NCBI GenBank assembly: GCA_021802165.1
Contig: JAKAAU010000123.1
Span: 1-5,286, forward strand
Reading direction: 5' to 3'
Origin: Thermoplasmata archaeon
Lineage (GTDB): Archaea; Thermoplasmatota; Thermoplasmata; Thermoplasmatales; Thermoplasmataceae
Length of the DNA: 5,286 nucleotides
Both the position numbers and the translations under genes were made by a program. The notes beneath the pieces are model-generated. The model searched no databases, was not told where the DNA came from, and saw only the letters and a program-made list of their open reading frames with translations. This document shows, in pieces, positions 1 through 5,286 of the stretch. Every line of letters starts with the position of its first letter. Position 1 is the stretch's first letter.

Positions 1-8
1 AAAATTGA

Positions 9-2243
9 TTACTGATATAAGCCCATGTCCTCTGTTTTCTTTTTCTCGCTTATATCCCTTCCCATTGTGGCTGCCAGGTCATTATAGAATTTTACCACAT
101 TTTTATCTATGGATGGCCTTATAGATTTCATTGCCTTCAAAAATGCATCCTGATTAACCTCTGTAGCATCAGAATTTTCACGGTATGCCATCATGCCTGC
201 TTCCCTGCAAAGGTTTTCCAGATCAGCACCCACATAACCTTCCGTTCTTCTAGCTATATCCTGAAGATTTACATCTTTTGCAAGAGGCATATTCTTTGTG
301 TGCACCTCCAGTATTTTCAATCTTCCCTCCTCCTCTGGTGGCGGTATGTATATAATTTTATCAAATCTGCCAGCCCTTAGCAGTGCTGGGTCTATTATAT
401 CGGGACGGTTTGTTGCAGCTATGACCACGACACCGTTCAGGACCTCAATTCCATCCATGGAGGTCAGGAGCTGGTTAACAATTCTCTCTGTAACACCCGA
501 ATCCATGGAAGCCCCTCTTCTGGGTGCTATTGAATCTATTTCATCCATGAATATTATAGCAGGTGAAACCTGCTTTGCCTTCTTGAATATTTCCCTAACG
601 GCCTTCTCACTTTCTCCAACCCATTTTGAAAGTACCTCCGGGCCCTTTACAGATATAAAGTTTGCATTGCTTTCATTGGCAACTGCTTTTGCCAGAAGTG
701 TTTTTCCTGTTCCTGGCGGCCCGTAAAGAAGGAATCCTTTTGGTGCCCTGATTCCCAGCCTTTTAAATACATCAGGTTTCAGCAATGGAAGTTCAACTGC
801 CTCCCTAAGTTCTGATTTTACTGATTCAAGGCCACCTATATCTGACCACTTTATGTTTGGAACCTCAACTGTAACCTCTCTTAAGCTGCTGGGTTCAATG
901 GTTTTCAGTGCCTCCATGAAATCATCCTCTGTTACGATCATTTTTTCCAGTACGTCTGTTGGAATGGGCTTATCAAGGTCGATTTCTGGAAGATAACGCC
1001 TCAATGCGTTCATGGCCGATTCTCTGGTAAGTGCCGCAAGGTCAGCCCCCACGAAACCGTATGTTATATCAGCTATTCTGCTGAAAAATTCACTCTGCTT
1101 TTCATCATCCATTCCCAGTGGCATTCCTCTTGTGTGAATGGTTAATATCTCCATCCTTCCCTTCTTGTCTGGAACACCTATTACTATTTCCCTGTCAAAT
1201 CTCCCGGGCCTCCTCAGGGCCGGGTCAACAGCATCAAGCCTGTTTGTTGCCCCTATTACTATAACGTGTCCACGATCTTTCAAACCATCCATTAATGTCA
1301 AAAGCTGGGCAACAACCCTTCTTTCAACTTCTCCCTGAACATCCTCTCTTTTCGGTGCAATGGAATCTATTTCATCGATGAATATTATGGATGGCTCAGA
1401 TTCATCTGCCTTCTGGAATATTTCTCTGAGTTTCTGCTCGCTCTGCCCGTAATATTTGCTCATTATTTCCGGACCGTTTATTGCATAAAAATTGGCGCCG
1501 CTCTCATTTGCCACAGCCTTTGCTATGAGTGTTTTTCCTGTTCCCGGTGGCCCATTGAGCAGTACACCCTTGGGTGGAGTTATTCCGAGCCTCTCGAACA
1601 GCTCAGGATGTTTTAATGGAAGCTCTATGATTTCCCTTATTTTGCCAAGCTGATCAGAAAGTCCGCCTATATCTTCATAACTGACCTTGGTAACTTCCTC
1701 AAGGACTTCAGATGCGGGATCCTCCCTTATTTCAACGCGGGTTTCCTCGCCGACCTCCACAGGTATCTTGCTCGGAATTGTTTTAATTACCTTGAACAGG
1801 AGGCCTGTGTGCCCTGCAAGGGTCAGCCCAGGAACGCTAATGCTATCCTGTTCTATCAATGGCCTTCTGATTAAAGCCTTCTGAACAAAATCATCTATGC
1901 CCTCCCCGAACCTTAGTTTCTGGTCCTTCCTTATAATGGGCGCCAGGATAACCTTCTTTGCCTCTTCAACCTCAACCTTTTTTACCTTTACCTTGTCACC
2001 TATGGATGCGCCACAGTTATTTCTCATAACACTATCTATTCTCACAATGCCCTTATTTTCATCCTCTGGTCTGGACCGGAATACCCTGCCTACAGTTGAT
2101 CTCACCTTTTCGATGGATACCACGTCTCCTATTTCAACATCAAGATCTAATCGGGATATTTCATCAAGTCTCACTCTGGCCATACCAGGATCGACTGCAT
2201 TTGCCTCAGCAACTCTGAGTGTAATTCCTTCATTTGGTTTCAT
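9..2243 (-). CDS. vat: VAT / Cdc48-family AAA+ ATPase (p97/VCP homologue)
   Basis: Complete 744-residue cytosolic unfoldase of the Cdc48/p97 family, expected to form a hexamer that pulls substrate proteins through its pore. An N domain (about 1-185, double-psi barrel plus C-terminal subdomain) is followed by two AAA modules. D1 has Walker A G231-T238 (K237), pore loop KYYG 263-266, Walker B D290/E291, sensor N334 and arginine fingers R345/R348. D2 has Walker A G508-T515 (K514), pore loop KWVG 540-543, Walker B D567/E568, sensor N612 and R623/R626. Both ATPase sites therefore look intact. The length matches Thermoplasma VAT (about 745 residues). The C-terminus ends Leu-Tyr-Gln, a HbYX motif of the kind that docks on the 20S proteasome. 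One oddity is Asn230 just before the D1 P-loop, where Tyr is usual; D2 keeps Tyr507. The start is the ATG at 2243, 26-27 bases downstream of a TATA box, so the transcript is probably leaderless. Confidence 0.98.
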   Translation of the reverse strand: MKPNEGITLRVAEANAVDPGMARVRLDEISRLDLDVEIGDVVSIEKVRSTVGRVFRSRPEDENKGIVRIDSVMRNNCGASIGDKVKVKKVEVEEAKKVILAPIIRKDQKLRFGEGIDDFVQKALIRRPLIEQDSISVPGLTLAGHTGLLFKVIKTIPSKIPVEVGEETRVEIREDPASEVLEEVTKVSYEDIGGLSDQLGKIREIIELPLKHPELFERLGITPPKGVLLNGPPGTGKTLIAKAVANESGANFYAINGPEIMSKYYGQSEQKLREIFQKADESEPSIIFIDEIDSIAPKREDVQGEVERRVVAQLLTLMDGLKDRGHVIVIGATNRLDAVDPALRRPGRFDREIVIGVPDKKGRMEILTIHTRGMPLGMDDEKQSEFFSRIADITYGFVGADLAALTRESAMNALRRYLPEIDLDKPIPTDVLEKMIVTEDDFMEALKTIEPSSLREVTVEVPNIKWSDIGGLESVKSELREAVELPLLKPDVFKRLGIRAPKGFLLYGPPGTGKTLLAKAVANESNANFISVKGPEVLSKWVGESEKAVREIFKKAKQVSPAIIFMDEIDSIAPRRGASMDSGVTERIVNQLLTSMDGIEVLNGVVVIAATNRPDIIDPALLRAGRFDKIIYIPPPEEEGRLKILEVHTKNMPLAKDVNLQDIARRTEGYVGADLENLCREAGMMAYRENSDATEVNQDAFLKAMKSIRPSIDKNVVKFYNDLAATMGRDISEKKKTEDMGLYQ

Positions 2244-2264
2244 GTCCCTATATTTACTAAATAG

Positions 2265-2274
2265 TATTTTAAAA
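2265..2274 (-). promoter_or_regulatory. TATA box of the VAT gene (leaderless promoter)
   Basis: Read on the minus strand this is TTTTAAAATA, a good archaeal TATA box. Its centre lies about 26.5 bases upstream of the A of the VAT start codon at 2243, the spacing normally seen between a TATA box and the transcription start. Transcription should begin at or next to the ATG. No Shine-Dalgarno precedes the start; the GGGAC next to the ATG is too close and a poor match. Transcript mapping has not been seen; this rests on sequence and spacing. Confidence 0.7.
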
Positions 2275-2285
2275 TATTGATATGC

Positions 2286-2344
2286 CTTTATTATGGAGTG
2301 AAAGCAAAGGATGATGGGCGAATTATATCTTTATTACCTGGAGT
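2286..2344. repeat. Imperfect direct repeat in the VAT-thrB divergent promoter region
   Basis: Copy 1 (2286-2299) is CTTTATTATGGAGT. Copy 2 (2329-2344) is the same 14 bases with CC inserted after CTTTATTA. A weaker third relative, sharing the ten bases TTATTATGGA, lies at 2388-2397 across the thrB start codon. Copy 1 sits about 12 bases behind the VAT TATA box and copy 2 about 20 bases behind the thrB TATA box. These are plausible places for a regulator bound between divergent promoters. The repetition is visible directly; the regulatory role is inference, and AT-rich sequence makes chance similarity possible. Confidence 0.45.
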
Positions 2345-2363
2345 CATATTACATTAGATAATT

Positions 2364-2371
2364 AATTTATT
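2364..2371 (+). promoter_or_regulatory. Probable TATA box of the thrB operon (leaderless)
   Basis: AATTTATT lies in an AT-rich run with its centre 25-26 bases before the thrB ATG at 2393. No Shine-Dalgarno is present before that ATG, so a leaderless transcript is the simplest reading. Two out-of-frame ATGs at 2374 and 2382 would precede the start if transcription began further upstream, which also argues for a start at or near 2393. The element is less sharply defined than the VAT box because the whole segment is A/T-rich. Confidence 0.5.
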
Positions 2372-2392
2372 TTATGAATCCATGCTATTATT

Positions 2393-3301
2393 ATGGAAGT
2401 TACAAAGCGCAGTTATTCTTCATCGGCAAATCTCGGGCCGGGTTATGACATATTATCATTAGCTCATATGGCATTTTTTGATTCTGTAACGGTAAAAAAA
2501 ACAGGAAAAGCGGGCATAAAGATCATATCAGATTCCACGCCCCAGGACCCTGAAAACAATTCTGCTGGGCTTGGGGTGTCGAAGGTCATGGAAGACATGG
2601 GCATCAATGAAGGACTTGAAATAAAAATTACAAAGGGTGTTCCTATCGGGCTTGGGCTGGGGAGCAGCGGGGCATCTTCATCTGCTGCAGTAAAGGCGGT
2701 GAACGAATTGCTTGAACTGAATATGACCCCTGATGAAATGGTATACTATTCTATGTACGGGGAAATAGCTGCCTGTGGGTCAGCACATCCTGATAATGTA
2801 TCGTCTGGCATATATGGTGGTCTGACACTTATAAGTTCAGCCTCCCCGGTTAGGGTAAGGAAAATAAAGATAAATTATGATATGAAACTACTTCTCATAA
2901 TACCGGAGTCGAGCATAAAGAAAAAAACGCAGCAGGCAAGGTCAATGGTTCCAGATAAAATCAGCATGGCCGATCATGTTTTGCATGCGTCCAGGATTTC
3001 TACCATGCTTTACGGATTCATGAAGGGCGACCGGGATGCCATACGTGAAGGTATGATGGATGACATAGTTGAAAGGTCCAGGGAATCCCTGTTCCCGTTT
3101 TATAGGGACATAAGAAATAAGGCCATTGATGGAAATGCCATATCAACATGCGTTAGCGGTGCTGGGCCCTCTGTCCTGATATTTACTGATGAAAATACAA
3201 AAATAGATGAAATTTTATCCAATGCAAGGAAAATAATGGATTCGTATAATTTAAGATATGATATTAGGGAAACAACAATTCTGGAGGATTATAATGATTA
3301 A
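2393..3301 (+). CDS. thrB: Homoserine kinase (GHMP kinase family)
   Basis: Predicted cytosolic kinase that phosphorylates L-homoserine with ATP to O-phospho-L-homoserine, the precursor of threonine and, in some organisms, of methionine. The 302 residues match the usual family length. The N-terminal segment has N13-L-G-P-G-Y-D19. The GHMP phosphate-binding loop is at 84-99 (PxGLGLGSSGASSSAA). The block GSAHPDNVSSGIYGG at 129-143, preceded by Glu124, is characteristic of ThrB and separates it from mevalonate and galactokinase relatives. The C-terminal GHMP motif SGAGPS is at 255-260. All expected motifs are intact. It is the first gene of a two-gene unit: the next start codon lies inside its last codons (8-base overlap) and the ribosome site for that gene is within its coding sequence. 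The start at 2393 has no Shine-Dalgarno and is 25-26 bases from a TATA-like element, so translation is probably leaderless. Confidence 0.95.
   Translation: MEVTKRSYSSSANLGPGYDILSLAHMAFFDSVTVKKTGKAGIKIISDSTPQDPENNSAGLGVSKVMEDMGINEGLEIKITKGVPIGLGLGSSGASSSAAVKAVNELLELNMTPDEMVYYSMYGEIAACGSAHPDNVSSGIYGGLTLISSASPVRVRKIKINYDMKLLLIIPESSIKKKTQQARSMVPDKISMADHVLHASRISTMLYGFMKGDRDAIREGMMDDIVERSRESLFPFYRDIRNKAIDGNAISTCVSGAGPSVLIFTDENTKIDEILSNARKIMDSYNLRYDIRETTILEDYND
3283..3287 (+). promoter_or_regulatory. Shine-Dalgarno that fixes the start of the PLP enzyme gene
   Basis: GGAGG is followed by six bases and then ATG at 3294. It lies inside the 3' end of thrB. It decides between two in-frame starts: the ATG at 3258 would add 12 residues encoded wholly within thrB and has no comparable site. 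It is the only strong Shine-Dalgarno seen before any gene here, consistent with an internal operon gene needing one while promoter-proximal genes are leaderless. Confidence 0.85.
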
Positions 3302-4394
3302 TGATGGTATTAAAAATATATATGCAAAACCTGTTACATTTCCAATATACCAGACAAGCTCATATATTGTCCCGGAGGGTGAAAAATACCGGTATACCAG
3401 AGAATATAACCCTACCGTGGAAAATCTGGGAAAGGAGATAATGCGTATAGAAGGATCCGAGGATTATAATGTATTTTCATCAGGCATGGGGGCCATAACA
3501 ACAACGTTGCTGGCACTTTCTGGACCTGGCGATAGAATACTTACCCACCTTGACACATTTGCCAGATCATACCATTTCATAAAAGAATTCATGGGGAGAT
3601 GGGGTGTACGGGCAGATGTGTCCTTACCAGGAACAGAGAATATTTTAAGTTCTATAAAGAAGGATACAAAAATTGTTTTTATTGAAAGCGTTACAAATCC
3701 AATATTAAGGGTAAATGATATAAAAGCTATATCCGAACGCTGCAATGAGGTCGGTTCACTGCTTATTGTTGATTCCACTGTTCCTACTCCTTATAATATT
3801 AAATCGGTTAAACTGGGTGCAGACATAGTTATACATAGCTCATCAAAGTTTATTGCGGGCCACAATAATGTTATTTCCGGTCTTGCCGCAGGAAGGAAGG
3901 ATTTAATGGAAAAAATAGATACAATGAGAAGAACGCTTGGAACTACACTTGATCCAAACTCTGCATTTCTCACAGAGGCGGGCATGAAAACCCTTGATAT
4001 ACGAATGGAAAAAATAAATTCAAATGCAATGAAAATTGCCAGAGAGCTTGAAGGCAATAAATACATAAAGAGGGTTATCTACCCGGGGCTTGCAGAACAC
4101 CGGGATCACGATACCGTCGTTAAATATATGAAAGGCTATTCCGGGATAGTGTGCTTTGAGATTGGTATGGAAGCCATGAAATTTATAGGGAAATTGAAAC
4201 AGGTAATCCCTGCCAATACTATGGGCGGGGTTGACAGCATAGTGTCCATACCCAAAACAATGTCCCACAGGTCTCTAACACCTGATGAACTGAAGATACT
4301 GGGAGTGGATGACCACTTTATAAGGCTGTCAGTGGGCATAGAGGAACCTGAAAAAATTCTGGATGATATCAATAATGCCCTTTCACCCCAATAA
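3294..4394 (+). CDS. PLP-dependent Cys/Met metabolism enzyme, cystathionine gamma-synthase/lyase-like
   Basis: This 366-residue fold-type I PLP enzyme belongs to the trans-sulfuration family (cystathionine gamma-synthase, gamma- and beta-lyases, homoserine sulfhydrylases), slightly short for a family of about 380-400. Visible family residues are Tyr34-x-Arg36 (cofactor phosphate contact from the partner subunit), Gly64-Met65, Asp160 in VDST (PLP ring nitrogen), Lys185 in HSSSKF (Schiff-base lysine), the GGVDS loop at 311-315 and Arg344 in RLSVG (substrate carboxylate). The segment normally Tyr-Gly-x-Thr, with a catalytic tyrosine over the PLP ring, reads Phe-Ala-Arg-Ser at 89-92, and the usual SLGG reads TMGG at 309-312. 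Coupling to thrB suggests O-phosphohomoserine as substrate, giving cystathionine or homocysteine. That is inference; a lyase or sulfhydrylase cannot be excluded. The family is confident, the exact reaction is not. The last 26 bases overlap a convergent gene. Confidence 0.9.
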   Translation: MINDGIKNIYAKPVTFPIYQTSSYIVPEGEKYRYTREYNPTVENLGKEIMRIEGSEDYNVFSSGMGAITTTLLALSGPGDRILTHLDTFARSYHFIKEFMGRWGVRADVSLPGTENILSSIKKDTKIVFIESVTNPILRVNDIKAISERCNEVGSLLIVDSTVPTPYNIKSVKLGADIVIHSSSKFIAGHNNVISGLAAGRKDLMEKIDTMRRTLGTTLDPNSAFLTEAGMKTLDIRMEKINSNAMKIARELEGNKYIKRVIYPGLAEHRDHDTVVKYMKGYSGIVCFEIGMEAMKFIGKLKQVIPANTMGGVDSIVSIPKTMSHRSLTPDELKILGVDDHFIRLSVGIEEPEKILDDINNALSPQ

Positions 4395-4977
4395 GGGATT
4401 TTATATATTCTTTTATTGAAATTTCAGTTTCATGAAAATTTTTGTTATCTATAATCAAAACATCGCTGCCAGACCTACCCATAGAATATTTTTCCATTAC
4501 TCTGTAGACTGGAAGTTGCTCAACAAGTCTTTCTCCGGGAGAATTCAAATGCGTATAGTTTATCCGTTCCTTTAATCTTGTACTATGCAAATCGTTGTCT
4601 GAAATGTGTATATATATCTTTATTATTTTATCTCTAATATCTTCATCAAGCATTTCTGGGATGAAATAAAGTGTCTCCAGTATAAGTGGCTCACCGTTTC
4701 TTAATGCTCTCCTGAATATTGCATTAATTCCTGGATACATGTATTTTGACTGTTCTATGTAACCCTTTATTATATTTTCATTGTTTTTTTCCCCGAATGC
4801 GGAATATGCACTGTAAACACTTACTTCCATAAGCCCGCTATCCGCATATGGCCTCAGAAACTCCCTCAGATAGTCCCCTGACAGCACGATATTGATATTG
4901 AACTCCCTACCTATGTATCCAGAAATACTGGTCTTGCCAACACCAGGGATGCCACCGATCAATACAACAGGAATCAT
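4369..4977 (-). CDS. P-loop kinase resembling 2-phosphoglycerate kinase
   Basis: This 202-residue P-loop NTPase is predicted to be a small-molecule kinase in the cytosol. Walker A is GGIPGVGKT at 8-16 (K15, T16). Next comes SGDYLREFLR at 33-42, where Asp35 and Arg38 match the STDxIRE-type motif of archaeal 2-phosphoglycerate kinases. A Walker-B-like strand LILETLYFIP at 98-107 resembles their IIEGVHLxP segment. An Arg-rich lid region follows (about 131-162), then LIIDN near 175-179. Methanogen 2-phosphoglycerate kinase is about 300 residues and makes 2,3-bisphosphoglycerate for cyclic diphosphoglycerate. This protein keeps only the kinase core and lacks an N-terminal extension, so its substrate may differ; a nucleoside or other metabolite kinase is possible. 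The start is the ATG at 4977, which has no Shine-Dalgarno but an AT-rich box about 26 bases upstream. Its 3' end overlaps the convergent PLP gene by 26 bases. Confidence 0.82.
   Translation of the reverse strand: MIPVVLIGGIPGVGKTSISGYIGREFNINIVLSGDYLREFLRPYADSGLMEVSVYSAYSAFGEKNNENIIKGYIEQSKYMYPGINAIFRRALRNGEPLILETLYFIPEMLDEDIRDKIIKIYIHISDNDLHSTRLKERINYTHLNSPGERLVEQLPVYRVMEKYSMGRSGSDVLIIDNKNFHETEISIKEYIKSLIGVKGHY
4399..4414 (+). terminator. T-rich tract, possible terminator of the thrB operon
   Basis: Five bases after the PLP gene stop codon the plus strand runs TTTTATATATTCTTTT. Archaeal RNA polymerase commonly ends transcription at such T tracts without a hairpin. The tract lies inside the 3' end of the convergent kinase gene, where it encodes protein on the other strand, so its base composition may simply reflect AT-rich codons. 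Confidence 0.35.
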
Positions 4978-4999
4978 GCCTGCAGTATCATGATGGGAT

Positions 5000-5010
5000 T
5001 ATTAATTTTT
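5000..5010 (-). promoter_or_regulatory. Probable TATA element of the P-loop kinase gene
   Basis: On the minus strand this reads AAAAATTAATA, centred about 27-28 bases before the kinase ATG at 4977, consistent with leaderless transcription. The match to a canonical TATA box is moderate and the surroundings are AT-rich, so the exact box is uncertain. Confidence 0.4.
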
Positions 5011-5058
5011 GTTAAATTCAATGATTAAATCTATACACATCCCTGTATTAATTTAACT

Positions 5059-5107
5059 CTTAAATGGGAAGCACCATCTTTGGAGAGAGGAAGATACCAC
5101 TTTTAAG
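5059..5107. repeat. Nested inverted repeat between the kinase and SOD promoters
   Basis: Outer arms are CTTAAATGG (5059-5067) and CCA plus TTTAAG (5097-5099 and 5102-5107, with two unpaired bases). Inner arms are ATCTT (5076-5080) and AAGAT (5091-5095) around a ten-base, purine-rich loop. The dyad lies 20 bases before the probable SOD TATA box and well behind the kinase promoter. It could be an operator or a weak hairpin; the arms are short and interrupted, so chance is possible. Confidence 0.3.
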
Positions 5108-5126
5108 CTGCAGGAATTTCAATAAA

Positions 5127-5135
5127 TTTTTAAAT
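5127..5135 (+). promoter_or_regulatory. Probable TATA box of the SOD gene
   Basis: TTTTTAAAT is centred about 22 bases before the ATG at 5153 and 31 before the in-frame ATG at 5162. The expected transcription start falls between them or at the first. A leaderless or very short-leader transcript is likely; no Shine-Dalgarno is present before either ATG. Confidence 0.5.
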
Positions 5136-5152
5136 GATAAGCTAATATCAAT

Positions 5153-5286
5153 ATGATAAATATGGCTACAGAAACATGGGAAGTAAAGGAAAATGCAAGA
5201 CCTAGAGGATTGGACGGCATATCAGACAAGCAGATAGACTACCACTTTGATTTCCATTATAAGGGATATGTGGCAAAACTCAACGA
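5153..5286 (+). CDS. sod: Superoxide dismutase, Fe/Mn family (5' part only)
   Basis: The first 44 codons of an iron/manganese superoxide dismutase, which converts superoxide to oxygen and hydrogen peroxide; the rest (family length about 205 residues) lies beyond the window. Recognition rests on the N-terminal helical hairpin segment GISDKQIDYHFDFHYKGYV. Counting from 5153, His31 corresponds to the first metal-ligand histidine (His26 of E. coli Fe-SOD). His35 and Tyr39 correspond to its conserved second-sphere His30 and Tyr34. Tyr36 occupies the place of the second His of the usual His-His pair, and the common LPxLPY stretch near the N-terminus is not recognisable. Fe versus Mn preference cannot be read from this part. 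Starts at 5153 and 5162 (MATETW) are both possible. I chose 5153 because its distance from the TATA box better fits leaderless transcription. No signal peptide is seen, so the enzyme is probably cytosolic. Confidence 0.88.
   Translation, partial: MINMATETWEVKENARPRGLDGISDKQIDYHFDFHYKGYVAKLN

Noticed and set aside
298..726. Open frame of 142 codons on the plus strand, antisense to VAT D2
   Set aside because: It lies wholly inside a strongly conserved AAA coding region. The translation is a Ser/Pro/Thr-rich shadow with no recognisable motif and no promoter or Shine-Dalgarno.
1897..2280. Open frame of 127 codons on the plus strand, antisense to the VAT N domain and its promoter
   Set aside because: It is a low-complexity shadow translation rich in Ser, Thr and Phe that runs through the VAT promoter; nothing supports it as a gene.
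3258..3293. Upstream in-frame ATG adding 12 residues to the PLP enzyme
   Set aside because: The extra codons lie within thrB, have no Shine-Dalgarno, and encode nothing family-like, whereas the ATG at 3294 has GGAGG at ideal spacing.
4351..4356. Run of six T on the minus strand shortly after the kinase stop codon, possible terminator
   Set aside because: It is explained by Glu-Lys-Ile codons of the PLP gene on the other strand; six bases alone are weak evidence for termination.
3464..4372. Several minus-strand open frames (3464-3778, 3791-4066, 4020-4268, 4136-4372) opposite the PLP enzyme gene
   Set aside because: They overlap conserved PLP-enzyme coding sequence, overlap one another in different frames in part, and show no family signature.
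4974..4991. Five-codon upstream open frame (MILQA) whose stop overlaps the kinase start codon as ATGA on the minus strand
   Set aside because: The probable TATA element places the transcription start at or near 4977, so this frame would not be in the mRNA; it is short enough to be chance.
4987..4994. Palindrome ATCATGAT near the kinase start
   Set aside because: An eight-base palindrome in AT-rich DNA is expected by chance and has no second copy or promoter-related spacing.
1..5286. Mobile element, CRISPR, tRNA/rRNA, toxin-antitoxin or defence system
   Set aside because: No transposase or integrase motifs, no regularly spaced repeats, no RNA gene folds and no defence-type domains were seen. 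All five genes are ordinary metabolic or housekeeping families with similar base composition.

Overview
The window is a compact, AT-rich stretch of an archaeal chromosome, most probably from the order Thermoplasmatales (Ferroplasma/Acidiplasma/Cuniculiplasma/Picrophilus type). The strongest evidence is a full-length two-ring Cdc48 ATPase. Its length, pore loops (KYYG and KWVG) and Walker B glutamate positions match what I recall of Thermoplasma acidophilum VAT. Frequent AGG/AGA arginine and ATA isoleucine codons, TATA boxes about 26 bases before start codons and mostly leaderless genes fit the same assignment.

Layout. 9-2243 (minus): VAT/Cdc48 AAA+ unfoldase, complete, ending in a Leu-Tyr-Gln tail that fits the HbYX proteasome-docking motif. 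2244-2392: divergent promoter region with a TATA box for each direction and an imperfect direct repeat. 2393-3301 (plus): homoserine kinase, ThrB. 3294-4394 (plus): a Cys/Met-metabolism PLP-fold enzyme (cystathionine gamma-synthase/lyase family), overlapping thrB by 8 bases and carrying the only clear Shine-Dalgarno in the window. 4369-4977 (minus): a small P-loop kinase resembling 2-phosphoglycerate kinase, overlapping the PLP gene tail-to-tail by 26 bases. 4978-5152: a second divergent promoter region with a dyad. 5153-5286 (plus): the N-terminus of an iron/manganese superoxide dismutase, cut by the window edge.

How the genes work together. thrB and the PLP gene form a translationally coupled pair. 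O-phosphohomoserine made by ThrB is the substrate of plant-type cystathionine gamma-synthase, so the pair may be a phosphohomoserine-dependent branch to methionine or cysteine. That is inference. The PLP enzyme lacks the usual active-site Tyr-Gly-x-Thr segment, which makes its exact reaction uncertain. VAT (protein quality control), the kinase and SOD (oxidative stress) look like independent single-gene units.

I see no mobile element, CRISPR array, tRNA or rRNA, and no clear novel multi-gene system. The most interesting leads are the atypical PLP enzyme paired with ThrB, the compact kinase, and the repeats in the two divergent promoter regions.
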